This document shows, piece by piece, positions 1-7,492 of a stretch of DNA of 64,000 nt. Origin of the DNA: Rhizobium leguminosarum. Lineage in GTDB: Bacteria; Pseudomonadota; Alphaproteobacteria; Rhizobiales; Rhizobiaceae. Under the pieces are notes generated by a model that was given only the letters and a program-made list of their open reading frames with translations, was not told where the DNA came from and did not search any database. Where the stretch lies: contig NZ_CP016286.1 in NCBI RefSeq assembly GCF_001679785.1, positions 2,480,001 through 2,544,000 on the forward strand, in the 5' to 3' direction. Made by a program: the position numbers and the translations under genes. Numbering within the stretch: position 1 is the first letter of the stretch; each line of letters begins with the position of its first letter.

Positions 1-348
1 GAGCGAAACGGCGGCCTGTCGGGTTTTCTCGAGATAATCGCCCCCGGTCGGCGCGACGACGACACAGCCGACCTCGCGATAGAAATCGATGCCGCTGTCG
101 CCGGCGATCTCGCCATAGCGGTCGATCGAGCGGTTGGCGAGCAGTGCCCAATTGCGGTCGGGATCGATGGTGCGAGTGATGCGCCCTTCATCATAATGGC
201 TGGCGAAGACACCCTGATGCATCTTGCGGTCATCAGGCTCGTCCGGGCCAATCACCGCGACACCGTCCGCTTGGCGCGCCAGATGCCGCGCCGCCGCCGC
301 CCCCATCAGCCCGCGGCCGACGACGATATATTTGAAATCGACTGCCAT
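1..348 (-). CDS. FAD-dependent oxidoreductase, DAO family (N-terminal part, runs off the left edge)
   Basis: Only the first 116 codons are in the window. The product starts MAVDFKYIVVGRGLMG, a Rossmann FAD-binding turn (GRGLMG, near residues 11-16), followed by an ASHYDEGRITR segment typical of sarcosine oxidase / N-methyl-amino-acid oxidase relatives. The ATG at 348 has an AGGAGA ribosome binding site just upstream. The protein aligns without gaps over about 98 residues with the gene immediately upstream (424-1614), with about six residues in ten identical by eye, so the two are a tandem duplication. Family membership is clear. The substrate, probably an amine or amino acid, cannot be read from the sequence. 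Confidence 0.85.
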   Translation of the reverse strand, partial: MAVDFKYIVVGRGLMGAAAARHLARQADGVAVIGPDEPDDRKMHQGVFASHYDEGRITRTIDPDRNWALLANRSIDRYGEIAGDSGIDFYREVGCVVVAPTGGDYLEKTRQAAVSL

Positions 349-390
349 GCTGTCTCCTCTCAATAGCGCCGCTGTAACACTTTGAATTGC

Positions 391-430
391 TGCATAATTC
401 CCTAATCGATTCCGATTAGGGAATTATGCA
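391..430. repeat. Perfect 18-bp inverted repeat, 4-base loop
   Basis: TGCATAATTCCCTAATCG at 391-408 is exactly complementary to 413-430, with loop ATTC. The right arm contains the stop codon (424-426) of the upstream oxidoreductase gene, and the left arm ends about 40 bases before the start of the next one. No T-run follows on the minus strand, so it is not a textbook terminator. It could act as a processing site, an attenuator or a protein-binding palindrome. Confidence 0.8.
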
Positions 431-1614
431 GCGGCGAAAACCGGCGTCAGTGCGCCGCCGAAATCCGCTTCGCCAAGCTGCCCTTCCGCCAGAAGCACGG
501 CCCCTAAGCGACCGAGTTCGTCGGAAGATTTGGCCGCGACGAAATTGCCGCCGGTCAGCACCGCGATGCGCGGCGACTGCGTAAATCCGGCATAGGGATA
601 ACCGGTCGGCGTGAAATTCCCCACGCAGGGCGCCGAGGTCACACGGCAGCCGGCAAGCTCCGGCATCAACTGCAAGGCGACGCGCGAGAGATGATCGCGC
701 CCGGCGGCACTGCCGTCGGAACGGAACCACGCCCCCGCATCCTCCAGCCTGTCAAAGGAAAGCGCCTCGGTGTCGCCACCGAGTTTCAGATAGGTCTTGC
801 CGTCGGGATAACGCACCGGCGGCAGGATATAGATATGATCCTCTTCCCGGTCACCGAGCACGATCGTCGACGGCATATCGCCGAAGATCGCCATCTCGCG
901 TTCGCCAATCTCGTAGAAGGCGACCGTTCGCGCCATGACCCTGATATCGACGGGACGCGGCAGCAGGGCATGGAAATTACTGAACCCGCCAGCAGCGACC
1001 AGCACGCGCTCGGCGCTATAGCTTCTACCGCCGGCCGTCACCTCGACGTGGGAACCCGCATCGCGCACCGATGTTGCGGTGGCCTCGATCAGCGAGACGC
1101 CGCCCTGTTCGGCAAGCTTGGCCTGCGCGCGCACCAGCGCCCGCGGGTTTATGTAGCCGGCGCGCGTGCGTTCGAAATATCCTGTGAAATCAGGATCGAC
1201 ATGAAGATAGGGAAAGCGTCCGCCGAGTTCCGACGATGCGATGGTCTCGATATCGCTGCCGAGCGTCCGGCTGACCGTCAGCGCCCTTTCGATATAGTCC
1301 TGCTCGTTCTTCTCAGGACCGGCAAAGAGGCAGCCGACCTCCGAATAGAAGGAGATGCCGCTCTTTGCCTCGATCTCGCCATAGCGGTCGAGCGCGCGGG
1401 CCGCGAAGGTTCCCCAGGCAAGATTGCCGTCGAAGGTGCGGGTGATGCGCGCTTCGTCGTAATGGCTGGCGAAGACGCCGTGATGGGCCTTGCGCTCCTC
1501 CGGCTCACGCGGGCCGATCAGTGCGATGCCGTCGACCATCGAGGAGAGATGCGCTGCGGCCGCGGCACCCATCATGCCGCGGCCGATAACGATAAACCTG
1601 AAATCGACTGCCAT
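424..1614 (-). CDS. FAD-dependent oxidoreductase, DAO / sarcosine oxidase-like
   Basis: 396 aa, the usual length for monomeric sarcosine oxidase and N-methyltryptophan oxidase relatives. The FAD-binding Rossmann turn GRGMMGAAAA is at residues 11-20, and a C-terminal GNFTPTGYPYAG...GGNFVAAKSS stretch resembles the substrate and FAD closing region of the DAO fold. The start chosen is ATG 1614, which matches the N terminus of the downstream paralogue and has a GAGGTG site in front; a longer frame to 1668 lacks both. The enzyme would oxidise a secondary amine or amino acid using O2 or another acceptor in the cytoplasm. It is probably co-transcribed with its paralogue across a 75-base gap holding a perfect inverted repeat. 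The substrate is unknown. Confidence 0.85.
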   Translation of the reverse strand: MAVDFRFIVIGRGMMGAAAAAHLSSMVDGIALIGPREPEERKAHHGVFASHYDEARITRTFDGNLAWGTFAARALDRYGEIEAKSGISFYSEVGCLFAGPEKNEQDYIERALTVSRTLGSDIETIASSELGGRFPYLHVDPDFTGYFERTRAGYINPRALVRAQAKLAEQGGVSLIEATATSVRDAGSHVEVTAGGRSYSAERVLVAAGGFSNFHALLPRPVDIRVMARTVAFYEIGEREMAIFGDMPSTIVLGDREEDHIYILPPVRYPDGKTYLKLGGDTEALSFDRLEDAGAWFRSDGSAAGRDHLSRVALQLMPELAGCRVTSAPCVGNFTPTGYPYAGFTQSPRIAVLTGGNFVAAKSSDELGRLGAVLLAEGQLGEADFGGALTPVFAAA

Positions 1615-1695
1615 ATCGCACCTCGCTAAATTCCAGCGATACCATGGCAATCGTCTTGAATCATCCAACTCTTGTCAGGGATAAGCGCTTCAGGC

Positions 1696-2316
1696 TCAGA
1701 GCATTGCCAGAACCTTGCCGCAATAGGACTTGGACACCGGGTTCATGCGCGTGGCGCCATGGCCGGCATTGTATTTGAGGATTGTGTTGCAGGTCTCGCC
1801 ACCACCGAGATCATGGGCGGCAGCCAGATATTTCATGCCGTACTTGATGTTGGTTTCCGGATCGAACAGGCCCTTGGCGCTGCCGGAATAGCCCATCATG
1901 CGGGCAGTTGCAGGCTTTATCTGCATCAGGCCGATTTCACCGTGGCTGCCGCGCGCATTCGGATTGAAATTGCTTTCGATGCGGATGACCGCGGTCGCAA
2001 GCGCAACCGGTACATCATATTGGCTCGCATATTTGCTGATCAGTGCGGAATAGGAATTGCCGGAAACATTGGCGACGGGATAACCGCTCTGGCGCTCGAC
2101 CGTCTTCAGCGGGCGTTCCGCAGTCTTGAGCGGACGCTTCGCCGGCTTGACCGAACGCTCCGCTTTCTTCAACGGACGCTCTGTCTTCTTCGAAGGACGC
2201 TCGACTTTCTTCACCGGCGCATCGGCTCGCACACCCCAATCATTCGCAAAGGCAAAGCTATTTCCCGCCAGCACCATGCCAACGCATGTTGCAGCAACAA
2301 CAATCAGTTTTCTCAT
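1696..2316 (-). CDS. Periplasmic lytic transglycosylase with SLT domain and cationic heptad linker
   Basis: 206 aa. A signal peptide (MRKLIVVAATCVGMVLAG...AFA, cleavage near residue 24) is followed by six heptads of the pattern P-x-K-x-x-E-R (residues 34-75). The SLT domain spans about residues 95-200. The catalytic glutamate lies in IRIESNFNPNA, and GEIGLMQIKPATARMMG is the standard SLT core. Such enzymes cleave the MurNAc-GlcNAc bond to give 1,6-anhydro-MurNAc ends. The start is ATG 2316, because the frame upstream to 2340 would put charged residues ahead of the signal peptide. The Lys/Arg/Pro-rich repeat is unusual and may hold the enzyme to anionic wall or LPS groups (inference). Confidence 0.88.
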   Translation of the reverse strand: MRKLIVVAATCVGMVLAGNSFAFANDWGVRADAPVKKVERPSKKTERPLKKAERSVKPAKRPLKTAERPLKTVERQSGYPVANVSGNSYSALISKYASQYDVPVALATAVIRIESNFNPNARGSHGEIGLMQIKPATARMMGYSGSAKGLFDPETNIKYGMKYLAAAHDLGGGETCNTILKYNAGHGATRMNPVSKSYCGKVLAML

Positions 2317-2525
2317 GTAGTCTTGAACACTCCGACCCAAAGAATTTCCGGACTGCGCGCCTCGCCGTCATAATGAATACCAGATCAATGACCGATCGGG
2401 ATTCGCGGTAATTCTTATCGTTTCACATAGCGCCCGTGGTTTAACTCGAAAACAGCCCCGAGCACCGCTTGGCGGAGGTTCTTAGACCATCGCAATGAGG
2501 AGATAATAGGGAAATGATGTGGCAG

Positions 2526-2557
2526 GCCGAATTTCACGCTGCAGTGCGAAATTCGGC
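2526..2557. terminator. Hairpin downstream of the amidase gene
   Basis: GCCGAATTTC (2526-2535) pairs with GAAATTCGGC (2548-2557) across a 12-base loop. It lies 22 bases after the amidase stop codon on the minus strand. No clear U-run follows, so a role in termination or 3'-end protection is a moderate guess. Confidence 0.45.
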
Positions 2558-2578
2558 GTTTCAGCAATTGTCGAGGAA

Positions 2579-3340
2579 TCAGGAATAACGCGGCAAAGCC
2601 GACAGCAGCCGGTGCAATGTGTCGATCGTCGAGAAATCGGCGATGCCATCTATCCGTTCGGGCCGAAAATGCCGCTGGAAAGCTTCGACGTCGCCCGCCG
2701 TTTTTTCGGAGAATTCACCTGTGATTTCAGTGCTGTAACCATAGAGCGACAGCATCGATTGCAGCGCTTCCACGGGTTGACCGGTATCGCCGCGTTGGAA
2801 GAAGCGCCCACCGGTGATCGTTGCCGGCTCGACCCAGTGCCCAATGCCCGCTTGGTGGAGCGCGGCCCAGGGGAATTTCTCGCCCGGATCGACCTTGCGG
2901 ATCGGAGCGACATCGGAATGCCCGAGGACCCGTTCAGGTGCGATCGACCAACGTTTGACACAGTCGCGACACAATTCGATCACCGCGGCGATCTGCTCTT
3001 TCGGATAATCAGGAAGCCCGCCCGGATGGCCGGCATTGGCGATCTCGATGCCGATCGACAGCGAATTGATATCGGTCTCGCCGTGCCAGCTGCTTTTTCC
3101 CGCATGCCAGGCACGCCGCACTTCCGGCACGAGCTGCACGACCTCGCCATTCTCATGCACGAAATAATGGCTGGAAACCTGGCTTTCGGCGCGACAGAGC
3201 CAGTCGAGCGCACCATCTGCCGTCGGCATGCCGGTATAGTGCAGCAGGATCATATCGGGACGGCGCCCGTCCGCCCGTTCGCCATGGTTCGGCGAAGGCT
3301 GCACGCGGGCGCTTCTGCAGTCGGCCTCGAAAGAGGTCAT
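2579..3340 (-). CDS. N-acetylmuramoyl-L-alanine amidase, AmpD-like, with C-terminal peptidoglycan-binding domain
   Basis: 253 aa. The Amidase_2 fold is visible: LLHYTGM near residue 33 (first zinc-ligand His), SSHYFVHENGEVVQLV, HAGKSSW, SIGIEIANAGH, and LGHSDVAPIRKVDPGEKFPW with the later His/Asp ligands. A PG_binding_1-like repeat (VEALQSMLSLYGYSTEITGEF) fills the C terminus, as in AmpD/AmiD relatives that cut the amide between MurNAc and the stem peptide. No signal peptide is visible, which fits the cytosolic recycling form. The ATG overlaps the stop codon of the upstream DnaJ-domain gene (ATGA), so the two are translationally coupled. The gene symbol is left blank because several amidase paralogues are common in rhizobia. 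Confidence 0.88.
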   Translation of the reverse strand: MTSFEADCRSARVQPSPNHGERADGRRPDMILLHYTGMPTADGALDWLCRAESQVSSHYFVHENGEVVQLVPEVRRAWHAGKSSWHGETDINSLSIGIEIANAGHPGGLPDYPKEQIAAVIELCRDCVKRWSIAPERVLGHSDVAPIRKVDPGEKFPWAALHQAGIGHWVEPATITGGRFFQRGDTGQPVEALQSMLSLYGYSTEITGEFSEKTAGDVEAFQRHFRPERIDGIADFSTIDTLHRLLSALPRYS

Positions 3341-4044
3341 GCGGCGCGGCGTTCCTTCTCGATCGCCTCATAGGCCGCGTTCAGCGCCGCCATGCGCTCA
3401 TTGGCGATCACATGGAATTCCTTCGGCACGCCGCGCGAAATCAGCCGGTCGGGATGATGTTCGCTGACGAGGCCGTGGTAACGGCGGCGGATCGTCGGGA
3501 AATCATCGGAAGGCGAGACGCCGAGCACCTTGTAGGGATCGCCGCCGGACGAGACGTGGCGGGCGGCGATCTGCTCGAAGCGGATCTCGCTCATCTGGAA
3601 GATCTCGCCGATATGGCGCAGGAAATTCAGTTCCTTCTCATGGATCAGCCCGTCGGCCTTGGCGATGTGGAAGAGGCCGTCGAGCACGTCTTCCAGCACC
3701 GGGCAATTGGCCGCACAGGTTACGCAGAGCGTCGAGAGCCGTTCGGCATAGGCTTCGTAGCCGGCGACGTCCTGGCGCGCGAGATTGTAGAGCCTGGCGA
3801 CATTCTTCGCCTGATCCTGCGGAAACTCGAAGATTTCGCGAAAGGCTTCGACCTCCTTCTCGCTGACGATGCCGTCGGCCTTGGCCATCTTGGCCGACAG
3901 CGCGATAATCGCCACGGAGAAAGCCACCTTACGCCGGGTCTCGGGATCGCCTTCAAAAACCGTGCGGATAGCCTCGACCACCGCAGACAGCGCATTGCCT
4001 GCAGTATTGCCAATGGCATTCAACAGTTTTTCCCAGAAGGACAT
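3337..4044 (-). CDS. TerB-DnaJ domain protein (DjlA-like co-chaperone)
   Basis: 235 aa. The N-terminal half carries a TerB-like helical domain (AKMAKADGIVSEKEVEAF and FHIAKADGLIHEKELNFL, two acidic metal-binding-like repeats). The last 65 residues are a J domain: DPYKVLGVSPSDDFPTIRRRY, then the diagnostic HPD in SEHHPDRLI. J domains stimulate Hsp70 (DnaK) ATPase. Unlike E. coli DjlA I see no clear N-terminal membrane anchor, only a mildly hydrophobic AFSVAIIALSA segment. The start chosen is ATG 4044 (MSFWEKLL); a GTG at 4056 is the alternative. It is coupled by ATGA overlap to the downstream amidase, which suggests a joint role in cell-wall recycling (inference). Confidence 0.85.
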   Translation of the reverse strand: MSFWEKLLNAIGNTAGNALSAVVEAIRTVFEGDPETRRKVAFSVAIIALSAKMAKADGIVSEKEVEAFREIFEFPQDQAKNVARLYNLARQDVAGYEAYAERLSTLCVTCAANCPVLEDVLDGLFHIAKADGLIHEKELNFLRHIGEIFQMSEIRFEQIAARHVSSGGDPYKVLGVSPSDDFPTIRRRYHGLVSEHHPDRLISRGVPKEFHVIANERMAALNAAYEAIEKERRAA

Positions 4045-4454
4045 CGAAAATCTCACACACTTGTCAACTTATAGAGAAACAGCTTGACCAAAGAATCGCA
4101 GCCTTTGCAAGGCGACTATTCGTCGTAGGGGCGAACACAGTTTTCACGATTTGGTAATTGTCGCACCGCAACAAACGATTCATCACGCCCGCTTTCATCT
4201 CGCGTGAGGGCATGGACGGCGGTCGCCGACATTGCCCGGGCACGTGGATTCCGGAACGCGCGGCGGAAATTTCCACGGGCAGTTCTCGACAAGCAGACCG
4301 GGTTGAAACGATTATATCAGCACTTCGCGTCGCCTTTGCGGTTCAACACGGCAGAAACGCGCATTTTTCGTAAATTCTTTACTTTACAGGGCCCTTTCCC
4401 TGCCGCATCCATGCGCTAGCTAACGCTGCCGCACCGAAACACCTAGGAGGGATT
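4045..4454. other. 410-base intergenic region between divergent genes
   Basis: The region separates the divergent DnaJ-domain gene and pfp, so it must contain promoters for both. I see no credible gene; a 70-codon open frame on the minus strand (4064-4276) lacks a ribosome binding site and recognisable content. A strong AGGAGGG site at 4445-4451 belongs to pfp. Confidence 0.6.
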
Positions 4455-5666
4455 ATGGCCAAACAGAAAGTCGCAATGCTGACCGCCGGAGGCCTGGCGC
4501 CCTGTCTTTCGTCCGCCGTCGGCGGCCTTATCGAACGCTACAGCGACGTCGCGCCCGAACTCGAAATCGTCGCCTACAGGTCGGGCTACCAGGGTGTGCT
4601 CCTCGGCGACAGCATCGAGATCAACCGCGCGATGCGCGAAAAGGCACCGCTGCTGCACCGCTACGGTGGCTCGCCGATCGGCAACAGCCGCGTCAAGCTC
4701 ACCAATGCCGCCGACTGCGTCAAGCGCGGCCTGGTCAAGGAAGGCGAGAATCCGCTGCGGGTCGCCGCCGAACGCCTCGCCAATGACGGCATCACCATTC
4801 TCCACACGATCGGCGGCGACGACACCAACACCACGGCCGCCGACCTTGCCGCCTACCTCGCCGCCAACGGCTACGATCTCACCGTCGTCGGCCTGCCGAA
4901 GACTGTCGACAACGACGTCGTGCCGATCCGCCAGTCGCTCGGCGCCTGGACGGCCGCCGAAGTCGGCGCGCATTTCTTCGACAATGTCGGCAACGAGCAG
5001 ACCGCCGCCCCCCGCACCCTCGTCATCCATGAAGTCATGGGCCGCCATTGCGGTTGGCTGACGGCCGCCACCGCCCGCGCCTATCTGCAGCGCGCCAGCC
5101 GCAACCAGTATGTCGACGGCCTGATGATGGACGCGCACCTGAAGAGTATCGACGCCGTCTACCTGCCTGAGATGGCCTTCGACCTCGACGCCGAGGCCGC
5201 TCGGTTGAAGGAAAGCATGGACCGCAACGGCCACGCCACGGTCTTCGTCTCGGAAGGCGCCTGCCTCGACGCCATCGTCGCCGAGCGCGAAGCCGCCGGC
5301 GAGACCGTCAAGCGCGATGCTTTCGGCCATGTGAAAATCGACACGATCAATGTCGGCGCCTGGTTCCAGAAGCAGTTCGCCAATCTGCTCGACGCCGAGC
5401 GTTCCCTGGTGCAGAAATCAGGTTATTTCGCCCGCTCGGCGCCCGCCAACGGCGATGACCTCAGGCTGATCCAGAGCATGGTCGATCTCGCCGTCGAAAG
5501 CGCGCTCAATAAAGTCTCCGGCGTCACCGGCCATGATGAAGGCCAGAACGGTAAATTGCGCACTATAGAATTCCCGCGCATCAAGGGCGGCAAGGCTTTT
5601 GAACTTTCGACGGCATGGTTTGCCGAAGTCATGGACAATATAGGCCAGAAATACAAAGAAGCGTGA
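4455..5666 (+). CDS. pfp: Pyrophosphate--fructose 6-phosphate 1-phosphotransferase
   Basis: 403 aa. It interconverts fructose 6-phosphate and fructose 1,6-bisphosphate using PPi, reversibly, in the cytoplasm. The phosphofructokinase signatures are visible: GGDDTNTTAADL near residue 119, where the second Asp replaces the Gly of ATP-dependent enzymes and indicates PPi use, PKTVDNDV near 151, and MGRHCGWLTA near 195. A near-ideal AGGAGGG site precedes ATG 4455 by a few bases. The gene stands alone, with divergent and downstream neighbours of other functions. Rhizobia generally depend on Entner-Doudoroff flux, so a PPi enzyme may work mainly in the gluconeogenic direction (inference). Confidence 0.93.
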   Translation: MAKQKVAMLTAGGLAPCLSSAVGGLIERYSDVAPELEIVAYRSGYQGVLLGDSIEINRAMREKAPLLHRYGGSPIGNSRVKLTNAADCVKRGLVKEGENPLRVAAERLANDGITILHTIGGDDTNTTAADLAAYLAANGYDLTVVGLPKTVDNDVVPIRQSLGAWTAAEVGAHFFDNVGNEQTAAPRTLVIHEVMGRHCGWLTAATARAYLQRASRNQYVDGLMMDAHLKSIDAVYLPEMAFDLDAEAARLKESMDRNGHATVFVSEGACLDAIVAEREAAGETVKRDAFGHVKIDTINVGAWFQKQFANLLDAERSLVQKSGYFARSAPANGDDLRLIQSMVDLAVESALNKVSGVTGHDEGQNGKLRTIEFPRIKGGKAFELSTAWFAEVMDNIGQKYKEA

Positions 5667-5723
5667 TTGACGGATGGTTAATATGATGTCTTTGCTTGTT
5701 CCTGAGGAATAGGAGGAGACACC

Positions 5724-6359
5724 ATGTCACTTGAAGCTTGGCTCGCTTTTGCGGCCGCATCCGCCATCATGCTGGCCATACCGGGGCCGACGATACTGCT
5801 CGTCGTTTCTTATGCGCTCGGTCATGGGCGCCGGACGGCGTTCGCGACGGTGGGCGGCGTGGCGCTTGGTGACTTCACGGCGATGACGGCTTCTCTCTTC
5901 GGTCTCGGCGCCGTTCTGGCCGCCTCCGCGACCCTCTTCACCGTCTTGAAGTGGATCGGCGGCGCCTACCTGATCTGGCTGGGAATCAAGCTCTGGCGGG
6001 CTCCCATCATCGGCGAACCGGTTGCCGACAACGACAACCTGCCGGAGGAGAAGTCGCTTAAGATCTTCCTCCACGCCTATGTCGTCACCGCCCTCAATCC
6101 GAAGAGCATCATCTTCTTCGTCGCCTTCGTGCCGCAGTTCCTCAATCCGGCCCTGCCCTTCGTCGGGCAGATGGCGATCATGGAAGCGACCTTCCTCGTG
6201 CTGGCGATCCTCAACGCTTCCACCTACGCCTTTCTCGCCCACAGCGCACGCGGACTGATTCGCAAGGCGAGCATCCAGCGCGCCGTAAACCGAACCGGAG
6301 GCACTCTGCTGATCGCTGCAGGCGCCGTAACGGCGGGGTATCGCCGTATTGCAGCGTAG
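5724..6359 (+). CDS. LysE/RhtB-family amino acid exporter
   Basis: 211 aa, the normal length for LysE/RhtB transporters. The N terminus has the family signature PGPTILLVVSYALGHGRR, and about six hydrophobic segments follow, including the ALNPKSIIFFVAFVPQFLNP motif. These inner-membrane proteins export amino acids or derivatives such as lysine, homoserine or threonine; the substrate here cannot be told. An AGGAGGAG-like site precedes the ATG. It follows pfp after 57 bases with no visible terminator, so read-through is possible. Confidence 0.88.
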   Translation: MSLEAWLAFAAASAIMLAIPGPTILLVVSYALGHGRRTAFATVGGVALGDFTAMTASLFGLGAVLAASATLFTVLKWIGGAYLIWLGIKLWRAPIIGEPVADNDNLPEEKSLKIFLHAYVVTALNPKSIIFFVAFVPQFLNPALPFVGQMAIMEATFLVLAILNASTYAFLAHSARGLIRKASIQRAVNRTGGTLLIAAGAVTAGYRRIAA

Positions 6360-6484
6360 AAATATTCCGAAATATTCCGTGGTTGCCGGAATGCCACGAA
6401 TAGGTTAATGGGGTCACCAGGGCTTAAGGCTTTTGGTAACTTTTATACGCTGCCGGGGCGGCGCGATTTCACGAAAGTGGCGGA

Positions 6485-7426
6485 ATGGTAGCGATCGGAT
6501 TATCCGGCCTGAAACGCAGTCTTGTCGTCTCGACGATACTCTGCGGCGTGATGACGGGATGTACGAGCGTCGAATACACGTCCCAGGCCGAACTGACAGC
6601 CGCCCAGACCGTCGTGCCGATGCCGAAACCCGGCGAAGATGCAACACTCGCCGCGATCCCGACAGCCGAAGGCGCAGCCGGTCAGGCGATTGCAGGCGCC
6701 ACCATTCCCCAGGCATCCCCCTCCCTGACCGCAACGGCGATGCCGACCGTGACGGCCTCCCAGCCTGGCGATCTTACCATGCAGGCAGGCATGCAGCCGG
6801 CAGCTTATGCGCAGATCCCGCTGACGCCCGAGATGACGGCGATCCAGTCCGTCGTGCCGACGCCACGCCCGGGAGCGCCGGCACAGCCGACGACGCAGCT
6901 TGCCTTTGCCGCGACACCGCAAAACAGCGCGCTTGCAGCGCTTGCTGCAGTCGACACCACGCCGCGCGCCAGCATGGACTACGGTTTCGACGAATCCGGG
7001 CCGATGGATCCGCCGACCGCCCCCCCGATGTTCAGCGACGACGATAAAGACGATGCGCCGACCGTCGAGAAGAGCTTTGTCACCAAGCTCATCCAGAAAT
7101 ATTCGAAGGTCTACGAAATTCCCGAGACCCTGCTCCATCGCGTCGTCCATCGCGAGAGCCGCTATAATGCGAAGGCCTACAACAAGCGCGGCTATTTCGG
7201 CCTGATGCAGATCAAGTACAACACCGCCAAGTCCATGGGCTACGGCGGTGCCCCGGGCGGCCTCTTCGATGCCGAGACCAACATCAAATATGCCGCGAAA
7301 TATCTGCGCGGCGCTTGGCTCGTCTCCGACAGTAAGGAAGACGACGCCGTTCGCCTTTACGCGCGCGGTTATTATTACGACGCCAAGCGCAAGGGCATGA
7401 CCGACATTGCCCAAGGTAACTACTGA
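6485..7426 (+). CDS. Lipoprotein lytic transglycosylase (SLT domain)
   Basis: 313 aa. The N terminus has a signal peptide ending in a lipobox-like GVMTGC, so the mature protein is probably an outer-membrane lipoprotein. Residues about 35-190 are a low-complexity Ala/Pro/Thr-rich tether. The SLT domain fills the last 120 residues: VVHRESRYNAKAYNKRG (catalytic Glu), FGLMQIKYNTAKSMGYGG, and ETNIKYAAKYLRGAW. It would cleave peptidoglycan glycan strands from the outer-membrane side. It differs from the SLT enzyme at 1696 in its long disordered linker and lipid anchor. Confidence 0.87.
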   Translation: MVAIGLSGLKRSLVVSTILCGVMTGCTSVEYTSQAELTAAQTVVPMPKPGEDATLAAIPTAEGAAGQAIAGATIPQASPSLTATAMPTVTASQPGDLTMQAGMQPAAYAQIPLTPEMTAIQSVVPTPRPGAPAQPTTQLAFAATPQNSALAALAAVDTTPRASMDYGFDESGPMDPPTAPPMFSDDDKDDAPTVEKSFVTKLIQKYSKVYEIPETLLHRVVHRESRYNAKAYNKRGYFGLMQIKYNTAKSMGYGGAPGGLFDAETNIKYAAKYLRGAWLVSDSKEDDAVRLYARGYYYDAKRKGMTDIAQGNY

Positions 7427-7492
7427 AACCGGGCAATTGCTGAAAGCAGGGATGACGACTGAAACGGTGGCCTATGGCTGCGGCTGGGCTTG

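Noticed and set aside
4064..4276. 70-codon frame in the pfp upstream region
   Set aside because: No ribosome binding site, no family, and overlaps the likely promoter region.
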